DNA of 64,000 nucleotides from the NCBI GenBank assembly GCA_948847595.1, contig CAQOGY010000006.1:62001-126000 (forward strand), read 5' to 3'. This document shows, in pieces, positions 1 through 10,700 of this stretch (position 1 is its first letter; each line of letters opens with the position of its first letter). Below the pieces are notes generated by a model. The model ran no database searches. It worked only from the letters and a program-made list of their open reading frames with translations, and had not been told where the DNA came from. Source of the stretch: an uncultured Bacteroides sp. (GTDB taxonomy: Bacteria; Bacteroidota; Bacteroidia; Bacteroidales; Bacteroidaceae). The translations under genes were made by a program, and so were the position numbers.

Positions 1-1208
1 AGTTGGTCGGGAATGTCATCAGAGAACGGTTTCATTTGGTTGATACGGGTCATCTCCAGTTTATCCCTGTCGAACAAAAGGATTTCTCCGCTTGGAGTCA
101 GGAAAAACATGCCTTGCTCGCCGGCATCCTGCATTTCAAAGTTTCCGATAGAATTCTGGACGGGGAATGTAAAACGGCGGCTGCTTCTGTTCAGAGGATC
201 ATAATATATCAATGCATGATTCCCTTCCTGAAACCATATCTTGTCATATTTATCATAGAAGATCATTCCGGCATCTTTTCCGGAGATGGTAAACGGAAGT
301 TTAGTGAGTTGCTTGTAACCGATATTGTATTCATAACTTCCTTCATTAGTGGTAATATACATCAAACCGGATTCTGTAACCAATAAATTGGAGATTGGCT
401 GCTTGATTTCCGGTATTTCATAACGGTTCACTACTCCGTTCTGAGGGTCGATACTATAAATATGCCCGTCCCTATCCCCTAGCCACAGGAACTTGGAACT
501 ATAAGCAGCACAAGTGAATTGTTCGGGATTGGCAGAAATCTTTTTCTGTATGAAGTCACCCGGTTTATCTTTCAGGGCATCTCCTTTTCTAAGGGATAAA
601 ATCTGATAATCCATGCCAATCCAGTTGATGAACTCGGCTGTTTCACAGAATACGTTGTGTTTCAGCCGCATATCATAGACGTTCACGTTGGGGCGTGAAT
701 CGTGCAACTGCTTCATTGTGATTTTTCCATCCTTATCGGTATAGGCACGCAGAAGGCTCTTATCCTTGGTCAGCAGCAGGACGTCCCCGTCTTCCGTTGT
801 CTGGATTTTGATAATCTGAATGTTTTCGGAGTATTCTTTTACGTCGTCATAGACTGCATGGAAACTTTCATGGCGTTTGTCGAACAGGTAAAGTTTGCGG
901 TCGATGGTCTTAATCCATAGAAAACCGTTCTTGTCCTCCACGATGCGCTGAATCTTGCGGGGCGGAATATCTGCGGAATAAAAACCGTCGCGGTTATCGT
1001 ACGAACGGAATTTTGTACCGTCAAAGCTACATAGCCCATACCATGTGCCGAACCAGACAAAGCCATCCTTTCCTTTTAAAGTACAATTGACGATATTATT
1101 AGACAAGCCGCGCTCGGCTGTGTAGTGTTCAACAATCATATTCGGATAGGCAAAAACACAAGCGCCCATCATTGACAGTAATAGTATTAGAATATTCCGT
1201 TTTCTCAT
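1..1208 (-). CDS. Hybrid two-component system regulator (HTCS), N-terminal part, cut by window edge
   Basis: The minus-strand frame is open from ATG at 1208 to the left edge, giving 402 codons; the rest lies outside. The protein starts with a signal peptide (hydrophobic residues 5-20 ending in VFA). It then shows Reg_prop beta-propeller repeats, for example GLSNNIV near residue 34, DGFVWFGTWYGL at 49-60 and EDKNGFLWI at 91-99. In Bacteroides this arrangement is typical of HTCS proteins: a periplasmic double propeller binds oligosaccharides, and a cytoplasmic histidine kinase, receiver and AraC-type domain activate the neighbouring utilization genes. Only the propeller part is visible here, so kinase and DNA-binding domains are inferred. 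It lies just downstream of the GH106-GH2 operon and is the obvious candidate regulator of that locus. Confidence 0.85.
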   Translation of the reverse strand, partial: MRKRNILILLLSMMGACVFAYPNMIVEHYTAERGLSNNIVNCTLKGKDGFVWFGTWYGLCSFDGTKFRSYDNRDGFYSADIPPRKIQRIVEDKNGFLWIKTIDRKLYLFDKRHESFHAVYDDVKEYSENIQIIKIQTTEDGDVLLLTKDKSLLRAYTDKDGKITMKQLHDSRPNVNVYDMRLKHNVFCETAEFINWIGMDYQILSLRKGDALKDKPGDFIQKKISANPEQFTCAAYSSKFLWLGDRDGHIYSIDPQNGVVNRYEIPEIKQPISNLLVTESGLMYITTNEGSYEYNIGYKQLTKLPFTISGKDAGMIFYDKYDKIWFQEGNHALIYYDPLNRSSRRFTFPVQNSIGNFEMQDAGEQGMFFLTPSGEILLFDRDKLEMTRINQMKPFSDDIPDQ

Positions 1209-1238
1209 TTATGGTCATCATTGGAATTAAAATGTAGT

Positions 1239-1246
1239 CAAAGATA
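1239..1246 (-). promoter_or_regulatory. Candidate -7 box for the HTCS gene
   Basis: Read on the minus strand the sequence is TATCTTTG, an exact fit to the Bacteroides TAnnTTTG -7 element, about 30 nt before the ATG at 1208. No clear TTTG is seen at -33; that position falls inside the hairpin at 1258-1285. Confidence 0.45.
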
Positions 1247-1257
1247 CAATTTTTTTT

Positions 1258-1285
1258 GAAGATAGTGACCGGAATCACTATCTTC
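1258..1285 (-). terminator. Perfect 11-bp hairpin after the GH2 gene
   Basis: The arms GAAGATAGTGA and TCACTATCTTC are perfect inverted repeats around a 6-nt loop. They start 15 nt after the stop codon of the GH2 gene, where the four-gene enzyme operon ends. The T-run lies on the wrong side for the minus strand (an A-run follows), so it is a terminator-like hairpin rather than a textbook terminator. The core GATAGTGAC recurs in the element at 62444-62522. Confidence 0.45.
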
Positions 1286-1300
1286 TTATCTTTTATCGTT

Positions 1301-3940
1301 CTATTTTTCTGTTCCAAATTCAGTCTGCTGACGTTCCACCTCGTCCAATACCCGTTGACGCTCTTCTTCTGTCAGTTGTACTTTTCCTTCGGATTTACTG
1401 TTTATAAAACCTGTTTTAACTGTTGGTGAAGTGACAGCCTGTTCCACATAACAGAAAGGAAGTTCTGCCGGAATACTTTCAAATTCCAGTTCGGCGGCTG
1501 TCGGAGCTTGTGTGCCCTCAAACTGAACGTGTGCTTTTACTTTTATCTTACCGGCTTTCCGTGTAGAACGGATCAGCACAGGAGCCGTTCCGAATTCCAC
1601 GGCACGGGGATTGGCATTGATTGTGGCATCTCCAATAATCTCCCCCTCACCTTCTACCGTAAATACGATATTTTCTTTTGCCAGACGGCGTACGTTTCCA
1701 CTATCGTCGGTCACTTCGGCAACTACTACAATGAAATCGGAGCCGTCTGCCACCAGGTTGACTTTTTGCGTATCCACATGCATACGCAGTTTGGTAGAAC
1801 GACGGGAAGGCATTTTCTTTTGTGTGCATACCACTTTCCCGTTGATAATACCTTCGGCAACCATATTGACCTTCTGCCAGTTCTTTTGGGTATAGCTGTA
1901 TCCACGCGCTTCCCAAAAATCCCATACATCATCGAAAATAACGGGTGCGTTCGGCATATGCCCTTTCGCGTGAACCACAGGCTTCGTCCATGTTTTTGTT
2001 CCGTCATAAATAGAAAGACGCACAGAATCACAATTACTGAACACTACTACGTCTTTATCTGAGAATTGCGACATTTCGTGAGCAATAAATATCATCGGCC
2101 CGCATTCAGCTATAGGATGTTCGAGATTGGCAGGTGACTGGCTACGAAACATTTCATAAGCGTATTTCTTCTGACGGAAAGCATCGTAGACACCACCCCA
2201 ATAAGGGTCAGGGTGATAACCGCGCTGATGGTCAAACGGATGCCATTGGGCACCGCCGATAAACAGACCTGTGGTGCGGTACATTTCATCATAGCTTTTT
2301 GCTAGGGATAATGCCTGTACAAGCAGCGGTCGTTCTCCCCAACTACGGCTTGCACGGTTGTTATTATTGTGTGCGTACCAATCGTCCACGTTTTCTCCAA
2401 ATTCACGGGTAAAGATACACTGTTCCGGCCTGTCCGCTTTTTCATCATCGCCCGGCCAGCCGTAGACTACATCATAATGCTCTTTCACACCTGCCGAATG
2501 AACGTCGGCAGCCGCTACCGGACGTCCCGGATAAGGATATTCTTCTTTGGTTATTTCCAGAGCTTTCAAAGCAAAGTCAAGCGGATAGCGGGTTTCATTC
2601 AATATCGGTTCCCACATCAGGACAGACGGATGATTTCGGTCACGACGAATCATTTCACGGGTGTTTTGATGAACCAGTTCCCCGAATTCCGGATCTTTAT
2701 TCCAATATTGCCATCCGGGAGTAGCTACAATGACAAACATTCCGAGTTCGTCACAGGCATCCATAAAGGCAGGGTCTTGCGGATAATGAGCTACACGAAT
2801 AATAGTACATCCTGCATCCCGCAGACGCTTTGCGTCACGCCATTGCTGTGAGTTGGGCAAAGCATTGCCTACATACGCGAAATCCTGATGGCGGTTAGCT
2901 CCCACCAATTGTCCGAAAGGCTTTCCATTCAGCCAAAAGCCGTCTTTTCCACGAAACTCGGCAAGACGGATGCCTGCACGGGTAATTCCTCCGTCAATAG
3001 TTTGATTGCCTTTCTTTATCCGTGATTGTATCCTATATAAATAAGGTGTATCCGGTGACCATAGTTTCGGATTCTTCACTTCCATTTGTTGCCCGATAGA
3101 TTTCTTTTCTCCGGGTTTCAGGGAAAGTTTGCCGGAAGTACGTTTGATGACTTTTCCGTCTGCATCGGTCAGGGTGGTTTCTACGGTGACAGTTTCCTGA
3201 TGTCGTGCATCATTCTGTAACTCAGTCTTTACACAGACTTGCGCGCTCTTATCGCTGATTTTATCGAAATGTACGAATACTCCGCCACCGGCAACGGTTT
3301 GGGAATCAAGAGCGTCGGTAATAGCAACAGGTGATTTGGCAATCATCCATACATCACGGTAGATCCCGCCGTGATAGGCAAAGTCCAAAGTATACTGGCG
3401 TTTACCGGGGGGATAAGATTTGTCATCGCTGTTGTCTGTTAAGACAGCAAGCAGACAAGAGTCACCTGCCTGTACGCCATTGGCGGTTAAGTCTAACGTG
3501 AATGGCAGATAGCCACCGATATGATCTTGAACACGCTTCCCGTTCAAGTAGATAATCTGCTTGCCCATGGCTGCTTCAAAATGAATAGTCACCCGTTGTC
3601 CTTTGGTTTCGGAAGGAAGCACAAAATGCTTGCGATACCATGCCGGGCCTTGATAATTACGGCATCCACTGGCTTCGGCAGGCATCAGTTCCACTGTATG
3701 CGGGGTAGATACTATTTCCCAGGAGCGGTCGTCAAAGTCCACGGCTTCCGCCCCACGAATATCTCCTTTAAAGAATCGCCATCCCGGATTGAAATTATAC
3801 ACTTGTCGCCCACTACCGGGAAGCTGGATAAATCCGGCGACCGATGTCTCGGGACGGTAAGTTTCTGTCGCTTGTCCTTTCTCTGTCAATGAGAACAGCA
3901 ACAAAAAAGCTGATAAGATTAAAAACGGTCTTTTATTCAT
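1301..3940 (-). CDS. Secreted glycoside hydrolase family 2 protein (879 aa)
   Basis: A GH2 enzyme with a signal peptide (residues 1-23). It has the usual order of sugar-binding jelly roll (about 45-205), immunoglobulin-like sandwich (about 215-330) and TIM barrel (about 335-620), followed by extra C-terminal beta domains. The acid/base is probably E449 in EPILNE, and the nucleophile probably E513 in TREFGE. It is the last gene of the GH106-esterase-DUF5703-GH2 operon, with a 7-nt gap to its upstream neighbour. By family and position it corresponds to what I remember as BT0983 of the rhamnogalacturonan-II locus, described as an arabinopyranosidase; this specificity is recalled, not shown. Family assignment is firm; substrate is not. 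Confidence 0.88.
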   Translation of the reverse strand: MNKRPFLILSAFLLLFSLTEKGQATETYRPETSVAGFIQLPGSGRQVYNFNPGWRFFKGDIRGAEAVDFDDRSWEIVSTPHTVELMPAEASGCRNYQGPAWYRKHFVLPSETKGQRVTIHFEAAMGKQIIYLNGKRVQDHIGGYLPFTLDLTANGVQAGDSCLLAVLTDNSDDKSYPPGKRQYTLDFAYHGGIYRDVWMIAKSPVAITDALDSQTVAGGGVFVHFDKISDKSAQVCVKTELQNDARHQETVTVETTLTDADGKVIKRTSGKLSLKPGEKKSIGQQMEVKNPKLWSPDTPYLYRIQSRIKKGNQTIDGGITRAGIRLAEFRGKDGFWLNGKPFGQLVGANRHQDFAYVGNALPNSQQWRDAKRLRDAGCTIIRVAHYPQDPAFMDACDELGMFVIVATPGWQYWNKDPEFGELVHQNTREMIRRDRNHPSVLMWEPILNETRYPLDFALKALEITKEEYPYPGRPVAAADVHSAGVKEHYDVVYGWPGDDEKADRPEQCIFTREFGENVDDWYAHNNNNRASRSWGERPLLVQALSLAKSYDEMYRTTGLFIGGAQWHPFDHQRGYHPDPYWGGVYDAFRQKKYAYEMFRSQSPANLEHPIAECGPMIFIAHEMSQFSDKDVVVFSNCDSVRLSIYDGTKTWTKPVVHAKGHMPNAPVIFDDVWDFWEARGYSYTQKNWQKVNMVAEGIINGKVVCTQKKMPSRRSTKLRMHVDTQKVNLVADGSDFIVVVAEVTDDSGNVRRLAKENIVFTVEGEGEIIGDATINANPRAVEFGTAPVLIRSTRKAGKIKVKAHVQFEGTQAPTAAELEFESIPAELPFCYVEQAVTSPTVKTGFINSKSEGKVQLTEEERQRVLDEVERQQTEFGTEK

Positions 3941-3947
3941 AATTCCT

Positions 3948-6260
3948 TTATTTCTTAATCATTATAATAATGTCTTTCTTTCTACTTTCCGGTAAAACTT
4001 TCAAATCCTTCACCTTTCCGTCTTTCAGAGTAACTTCTACTGTAGTCTTGTCCGGCGCATGCAGTTTAAAATGCACATTCCATTCTTTCGGCCATGCGGG
4101 GAAAAGAAGAATTTGTTCTCCATTGGTCTGCAAGAGCATCTCCTGAAGACCTATCATTCCGCTACCTCCCCAGTTATGGTCGGGAGTCCAATCGTATCCC
4201 GGCCCCCAAAAAGCAGGAAAGCGGTGCGTACCATCAGACAGTTTGGCAAGGGATAGTCTCTTCGCTTCTTCGGTTAATCCCAGACAGGCAGCCCAAATGT
4301 TATCTTGTTTCCATCCGGTATGTGAACGGAATTTGATTGCGTCCGGGTCATAGAAATATGTATTACGGGCTACTTCCAGTTTTTCCTTTCCTACTCCATA
4401 GATGCGCCATGGAAATACAGGATAAAGCTGCGGGGTTTCTATGTTGTTGATACGTTCCCAGCTTACAGCGGGAGAAATCGTCTGTCTTAGTTCCGGGGTA
4501 GATGCAGGATTCAGGGAATCATTCACCTCTATATATCGCAACGGAATCGGGGGGATTGTTTTCAACATCTCCTTTTTCTTACCATACGTTTCGAGCACAG
4601 TCCGCAAGGCTGCTATGGTACTACTGGCATTATTCGTCATCTTATAGGTTTCACAGGCAGAACCCGGAAAAAGAATCAGATGCCCGTCACCGTCCAGTGC
4701 TTTCCGTCCGCGACGGGATGCAAGCATACGATAGTGTTCGTCAAAGAATGTGAGTGAGCTTTCTATCAAAGGAAGATAAGGAGTAATGTCGGCATCCGCA
4801 TAGTTCTTTGTTTCCAGTATCATCTGGCAAAATTCGAGCACCGTATCCCACTCATATTCGAGCCACGCATTATATTCCAATCCCTTGTCAAACCAATCAG
4901 GACGCTTGAAACCATATTCCGCAGGGTTAGGCAAACCGAAGTTCTCAATCTGCTCACTGAAGCAAGCTCCATCATGCTGCCAGTATATACGGCTACGAAG
5001 CTCTGCATTTTTCAGCATCCGGTTGTAGAAATCAAATTGGGCGGACATCATGTCATAATCCCCGCTTTTCAGCATCGGCCAATATACCAAACGTTGGTTC
5101 TGTGCGGTCATTGTGCCACCTCCCCATTTCCGGTAATCGGGGGTAAACGATTGTTTTTCGTCTACATGGCAAGGATCGAAAGTAAACAGTCCGCCGTTAA
5201 ATTTCGTCGGTACGCTACTGTAAGCATTGCAGCCCAACATATAGCGGAATAGTGTGTAGTTCCGCGTAATTTCCTGTGCTTCTCCTTCCGCTACGATAAA
5301 ACTGCGTTGCCAAAAAGAGTGCCACCATGAACGGGTTTGTTTTTTATCTTGTACTATGGTCTTTGCGGAGTTTTTGCCTTTCGGGGCAATTCGTTCTAAA
5401 GCAGTTTGCAGACCTTGTTCCCATTGTGGCGTGGTTTCTGTCTGTTCCGTATGTAGTACAATATAAAACTGTTCCTTGCGGGTAGCTTTGGAAGAACGAA
5501 AATTCCAGGCACGATAATCCGTTCCGGCATATATGGCATCCGTAGTATTTGTAAATTCCAGGTTCTCTCCGAAAAGAGTTCCGCCGAAAGTCAGATTCTT
5601 CAAGGGATTCATCATTTGTGATTTCACTTCGCCCATCCCTTGTTGGGCTACGACAACATCAAAGACTGTCTGTTCGGGGTTGCGATGATAAAATACAAGT
5701 TGGTTCTTCCTGCCGGATGCATTATCTTTCAGAGATACGAAGTCGGCACTTGTAACCGTTCCTTTCGGGGGAGCCCATTTGTAAGAACACTGTTGTCCCT
5801 CTCCTTTCCGGATAGGACGTTCCTGATAACGCCAGTTTTCATAAGAGACTTCTGTATGCAAAGGCTGTGAATTCGCTATTTCGACATGAATAACCGGATG
5901 GAAGACATCTACCCAAAACTGTATTTGCGTACCTCCGGATTCAACCTCGACATAGCCGTCTTTCAATTTCAATTCCTGACGGAAGTTTCGGGTTTCTTTG
6001 AAAGGATTGGGTGACAGGCGAAGCCGGAAACGACCTTGTTTCAGTTGGCAGTTATTTTCATCGAACGTACCACTCCGGCTTACATAAAACAAGATGTCGC
6101 CATCTTCCACCCATATATTCATACCAATATCACCGCCACCGCAAGGCATGGATTCGGAAGAATTACGGCTGGGGGTATTCCAAACGACATTGGCATGTTG
6201 GCTCCAAAGTGCCGACACGCCAATAAGCAGTATGGTTGTAATCAGATAAAATCTTTTCAT
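3948..6260 (-). CDS. DUF5703-type glycosidase, GH139-like (770 aa)
   Basis: The protein has a signal peptide (MKRFYLITTILLIGVSALWS) and then the typical start of DUF5703 proteins: VVWNTPSRNSSESMPCGGGD, GMNIWVEDGDILFY and FRLRLSPNP. The rest fits an N-terminal beta domain followed by an (alpha/alpha)6-type catalytic region, with late motifs such as WAACLGLTEEAKRL and HNWGGSGMIGLQEML, similar in style to GH95. From memory, BT0984, founder of GH139 (2-O-methyl-fucosidase on rhamnogalacturonan-II), occupies the same place beside an esterase and the GH106 rhamnosidase. I infer a GH139-like role. Gaps of 7 and 9 nt to both neighbours show a tight operon. An alternative is an uncharacterized GH95-like fucosidase or galactosidase. 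Confidence 0.72.
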   Translation of the reverse strand: MKRFYLITTILLIGVSALWSQHANVVWNTPSRNSSESMPCGGGDIGMNIWVEDGDILFYVSRSGTFDENNCQLKQGRFRLRLSPNPFKETRNFRQELKLKDGYVEVESGGTQIQFWVDVFHPVIHVEIANSQPLHTEVSYENWRYQERPIRKGEGQQCSYKWAPPKGTVTSADFVSLKDNASGRKNQLVFYHRNPEQTVFDVVVAQQGMGEVKSQMMNPLKNLTFGGTLFGENLEFTNTTDAIYAGTDYRAWNFRSSKATRKEQFYIVLHTEQTETTPQWEQGLQTALERIAPKGKNSAKTIVQDKKQTRSWWHSFWQRSFIVAEGEAQEITRNYTLFRYMLGCNAYSSVPTKFNGGLFTFDPCHVDEKQSFTPDYRKWGGGTMTAQNQRLVYWPMLKSGDYDMMSAQFDFYNRMLKNAELRSRIYWQHDGACFSEQIENFGLPNPAEYGFKRPDWFDKGLEYNAWLEYEWDTVLEFCQMILETKNYADADITPYLPLIESSLTFFDEHYRMLASRRGRKALDGDGHLILFPGSACETYKMTNNASSTIAALRTVLETYGKKKEMLKTIPPIPLRYIEVNDSLNPASTPELRQTISPAVSWERINNIETPQLYPVFPWRIYGVGKEKLEVARNTYFYDPDAIKFRSHTGWKQDNIWAACLGLTEEAKRLSLAKLSDGTHRFPAFWGPGYDWTPDHNWGGSGMIGLQEMLLQTNGEQILLFPAWPKEWNVHFKLHAPDKTTVEVTLKDGKVKDLKVLPESRKKDIIIMIKK

Positions 6261-6269
6261 GTTTTTATA

Positions 6270-7703
6270 TTACCAATTATCCGAACGGAAAGACCCTAAA
6301 GGTAAACCGTCACAATAAACATCTCCTTCCACATAGTTTTTGAATCCATACCGGACGGCTACCGGATGCGGAACTTTCTCACTTTTCACGAGCATCTTAC
6401 TACGCTCAATCCAAGCTTTCGCAGGATAGAACACTTTATCTTCACCTGCTACTTCAAAGTTTTCCGACTCGAAACAGTTCTTGCCGCTAATCCACATTCC
6501 GGCACGTTCAAAGCTTACGACTACCGTGTCATTCTTTATTTCAATACTTTTATAATAAGGGCTTTCCCCATTTACTCCTTCCACTCCATAGGTCTTGGTC
6601 AGGGCAAGAAGCGCCAGACGTTCTCCGGCAACCTGTTTCTTTGCCGGATGAATTCCTTTCTCCATTCCTGCGTCCAACAATACCGCCATGCCACTGTTTG
6701 CCACACGATGTTCAACTTTCGACTGCGCCTCCCGAAGATAGGCGGAATTTATTACTTCTTTTCCTTTTTCCGTGATGATTCCATAATCATATGGGGCTAT
6801 CTGACAATAGTAAAAAGGAAAATCCCCTTGTTTCCATTCGGCACGCCATCCGTTAATCAAGGTCGTAAACATATCTGCATATGTATGTGCACGATTCCAG
6901 TTATCTTCGCCCTGATACCATATCACTCCTTTCATTGTCATACCAATAAGTGGATGCAACATACCATTGTAAAGCACTGTCGGAGTGCGGTTTTTCGATT
7001 TAATGTCCGCTTCCGACTGGGGAATTTTTGCGTCGGGAAAAGCTTTCAGCCAGTCGGCTGTCATCCATGCTTCGCACGCTGAACCACCCCATGCTGCCAC
7101 CACCAGACCTACCGGAACATCTAATATTTCATTAACCAGTCTGCCGAAATAGTAAGCTGTTGCACTGAAATCACGGACACTGGCCGGTGCTGCTTCTTTC
7201 CATGAACCGACTACATCATTTTGCGGAGTAAACGTAGAAGTACGTTTGACCGTAAACAAGCGAATTTCAGGATTCTTACTGTGAAGAATATCCATGTTGG
7301 CATTCTCCACCGGCTGGTTCTTGAATCCTTTCATCGGCATTTCCATATTGCTCTGTCCGGAACATAACCATAACTCACCTATCAATATATTATTCAGTGT
7401 TTTTTTACTTCCATCATCAAAGGTGACAGTATAGGGGCCTCCTGCTTCGGGGGTAGCAACCGTAAGTTTCCACGCACCATTCTTGTCGGCAGTTGCTACA
7501 TACTGTTTCATATTCCAACTCGTCGTTACTGTTACTTTTCTATTGGGAGTAGCAGTTCCCCAAAGATTGGCATTTGTCTGTTGCTGCATCACCATTCCGT
7601 CGGAAAAGATTGCAGGCAATTTTACTTCAGCATGTGTTGGCAGGCAGGCAGCAAGTAGAAAACTTGCCAATATTGTACCTGTTTTAATCATTGAACTTTT
7701 CAT
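6270..7703 (-). CDS. SGNH-type acetylesterase (sialate O-acetylesterase family)
   Basis: A secreted 477-aa esterase of the SASA (DUF303) family. After a signal peptide (residues 1-25) and a short beta domain comes the nucleophile block GELWLCSGQSNMEMPM with Ser118 in GQSNM. AAWGGSACEAWM and WYQGEDNW follow as oxyanion-hole and support blocks, and GIHPAKKQ probably carries the catalytic His. Despite the family name, such proteins in Bacteroides utilization loci remove acetyl groups from plant glycans. Methyl-fucose and aceric acid in rhamnogalacturonan-II are acetylated, which fits the context. It is the second gene of its operon, 94 nt after the GH106 gene, with a hairpin in that gap. Confidence 0.85.
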   Translation of the reverse strand: MKSSMIKTGTILASFLLAACLPTHAEVKLPAIFSDGMVMQQQTNANLWGTATPNRKVTVTTSWNMKQYVATADKNGAWKLTVATPEAGGPYTVTFDDGSKKTLNNILIGELWLCSGQSNMEMPMKGFKNQPVENANMDILHSKNPEIRLFTVKRTSTFTPQNDVVGSWKEAAPASVRDFSATAYYFGRLVNEILDVPVGLVVAAWGGSACEAWMTADWLKAFPDAKIPQSEADIKSKNRTPTVLYNGMLHPLIGMTMKGVIWYQGEDNWNRAHTYADMFTTLINGWRAEWKQGDFPFYYCQIAPYDYGIITEKGKEVINSAYLREAQSKVEHRVANSGMAVLLDAGMEKGIHPAKKQVAGERLALLALTKTYGVEGVNGESPYYKSIEIKNDTVVVSFERAGMWISGKNCFESENFEVAGEDKVFYPAKAWIERSKMLVKSEKVPHPVAVRYGFKNYVEGDVYCDGLPLGSFRSDNW

Positions 7704-7728
7704 ACTTTAACTGTATTATAATGAATCA

Positions 7729-7789
7729 GGCACGGATTACGCTGTTGTTTTTACGTAACACGATTCTCATGAGCCGTGTAATCCGTGCC
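7729..7789. repeat. Long imperfect cruciform with CACGGATTAC arms
   Basis: GGCACGGATTAC (7729-7740) and GTAATCCGTGCC (7778-7789) are a perfect 12-bp inverted repeat. Inside are two further small inverted pairs (TTACG/CGTAA and ACACG/CGTGT). It fills most of the gap between the GH106 and esterase genes. It may process or partly end the operon transcript. CACGGATTAC-type sequences are, from memory, common between Bacteroides genes, so it may also be a dispersed intergenic repeat. Confidence 0.6.
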
Positions 7790-7797
7790 TTAAAATC

Positions 7798-10700
7798 TTA
7801 ATCTGTGATAGAAAACCCCAAAGAACCAAGCAATCCTGCCGGAAGCAACGTTCTCTCTGCCCGGCGATATTTAGCGTTCGTCCAAATCCCGTCAAACGGT
7901 GCTTTTCCTTCATCGGCTCCTTGCAATGCATTCGCCCACGTGTTCGTCACTTCTATTTCAAGTTCATTCATTCCTTTTTTCAAGGCTGCGGTTATATCAG
8001 CCCGATATGGAGCCGTCCAAACAGTGCCACAATCTATTCCATTCACACGAACTGTTGCTATATCGCATATCTTTCCCAAGTTCAACCAGACTTTTCGGTC
8101 TTTCTTCAGCTTATTCTTCCAACGGAACATGGTTTTATAAATCGCAGTTCCTGAATAATAGCGGATTTGTTCGTCATCCTCTTTACTCCAGTCAAACAGT
8201 GTTTTCCGGGTTATTTCTTTCCCATTGTTCAGGAAAGTGACTTTATACTCTTCCGGTTCAAAAGCTACTTCCTCAATCTTTCCAGTGGAGTTCTTTTTTC
8301 CTTTCCACAGTTTTTGCGTATCACTATTATGACCATTACGAGCTTCTTCCGTGGAAAAGACAACGAATACCGACTCATTGGGAGCCAATGTCAAAGTTAC
8401 TTCCGTGCGGTTATCTTTCAGTTCGTAAAGGGGATTCGTTTTAATCTCACCCGTCACGGGATTCCAACACTCCGGTTGGCTTCCGGTGATACGCATACTT
8501 GCGGTGAACGTACGTGTTTCTTCTCTCTGATTGGCAATAAAATAAATATCTCCCAATTCACCGTGACGATGTGTCCAGGCAATGTCTTCCGGCACAATCA
8601 AATCACGTTCCAGTCCATATGCAGAGAAGTCGTCCTCCATATAAGGAATGGCAGGAATCAGCACACCTGCTTTTTTCAGTTCATTGACCTTTTGTTTCAC
8701 TTCCGGCGAAAGCTCTACCGGTTCAGGATTCATCGGACGGGCATTCGGCAGTACCAAAACCTTATAACTGGCTCCGCCCGGCAATATCATTCTGCCATTT
8801 TCTACTTTTGCCAAACGTAATAGTGCATCCTTGTTAAAGCTGTCATAAGCATATCCCCGAAGCGGATTCACCCATTCTTCAGGGTCAGCCATATTCGTGG
8901 AATGAGTAACGCCTACCGGACGTACACGCAAAGGCTGTCCCTCATTCGCCAAACGAACGCGTTCGCTTTCCACACGTTCCGCACCGAAAATCCCCGGAAG
9001 GGACGGAACCAGTCGCTCAGGTAATACCGAACGTCTCGGCACTTCCTCACCTGTGAATACTGCGATATCTGTCACCGGATGCCCGTACTGCAATAACGAC
9101 TGGCAACGGGCAGCATATTCGGAAAAGGCTTTAGCGCCCTTATCCCACCAAGTCTGGTCACGCTGGAAGAAAAGCCCGATGCCATCCAGTGTCATGCCGG
9201 GTTTGCGCTCTAGCCAGGGATTATGTACATATACATGGTAGAAGAGACGATTGATTCCTAATGCGTAATTACGATCCAACAATGCTTTCAACATTCCGGG
9301 ATATTCATTCCATGTGCCACGCACTTCGGTGAATCCTTCCGCCTGAATGATATTCTTTCCGTAGATATGGGCACCGCTGATGGCATCGAGCATATCATTC
9401 GGTTTATCATGGGTAGGACTGTTCAGCCAAAATTCTCCCATAGGAAGATCTACCTTTTGGTAATGCAGCAAGCCGTCACTCACCATTGTCGGTGCTACAC
9501 ACTCCGCTGAAAACTGACAATCATACTCTTTGGCACAGTCTGCCAGTACCTGATAGAAAACATCGACTACCAGTTCGGCAATCGTTGTACGTACATCCCG
9601 CAGGATCTTTTCGCTCCGTTCGGCACTTTCCATGGGAATACCTGCCAATAGGGGTAAATAAGGTATCAGGTCATAGCCGTGGCGTTTCTTGAATTCAGTT
9701 GCGAAATTATGATTCCAGTTCTGACTTCCGCATTCCCAACTGTCCACATGCATATATTTCAGTACACGCCGTGCCACTTCCGGATTCGTTTTTACAAATG
9801 CTTGCGCAAACCAGTTATCAAACTGTTTTCTTACTGTTGCCGGATCGAACTTATCACATTCCAGTCCCTTTCCGCCACCGGCTGTCGCATTGGTATGTCC
9901 GGTAGCAGTATGCCCCATGCGGAGTAATTTCCATTTACCTTCAGGGAGAATGGCAGTCAATGTTTTCTTTTTAGAATGACTGGCAGGGATATTATTGTAT
10001 TGTTCCGTCAGATTAATAATCTGTGAAAGTGAATAACAATCCTTTTTCCCTATTTCTCTTTCCTTAGTGGATTCAGCTACACGCCATACCAGTCCGGCTT
10101 TTCCTTCCCACTGATTCAGACGGGCTTCCCGATGCAGGCGCAGTTGTTTTATTTTCAAATTGGGCTTCCATTTCGCGGCATCCATATCTTCACTTCCCGG
10201 TTCACTCCCTTCGGGTGTCCAATAGAAACGGAAATAACGGGCAGTAGTTGCGGGAATACTATGCGTGGAGTTTTCATCTGTATTCTGCCATCCCTGACGG
10301 GCAGGAACCAATTGTTTTACGAAACGGTAATTGACACCGTCATCACTTGCCATCACTTTCAAGCGATGTGCCTGATAATTATTGCCATTCAAGACTATTT
10401 CTATGTTCCGGCAGGTAAAAGGTTGTCCGTATTCGTATTGGATATAGCATGGATACGAAGAGCGGATAACTCCTGCTGCATCCATATTCACTGTTTGGGC
10501 GGGCTTTATATTATCCGTTATCGCCAAGTTTACGCATGTGATTTTGGCAGGCATTTCATCTACTTCATCTTCTACCGGTAAAGCAAACAATGCAATATCT
10601 TCATAATAATTCTCATAAACTTCCGGTTGTGGCAGACGCAATGCATCAAGTTTTCCGCCATTAACAATCGTATCGCTCCAAACGACTTTCTGCATGGATT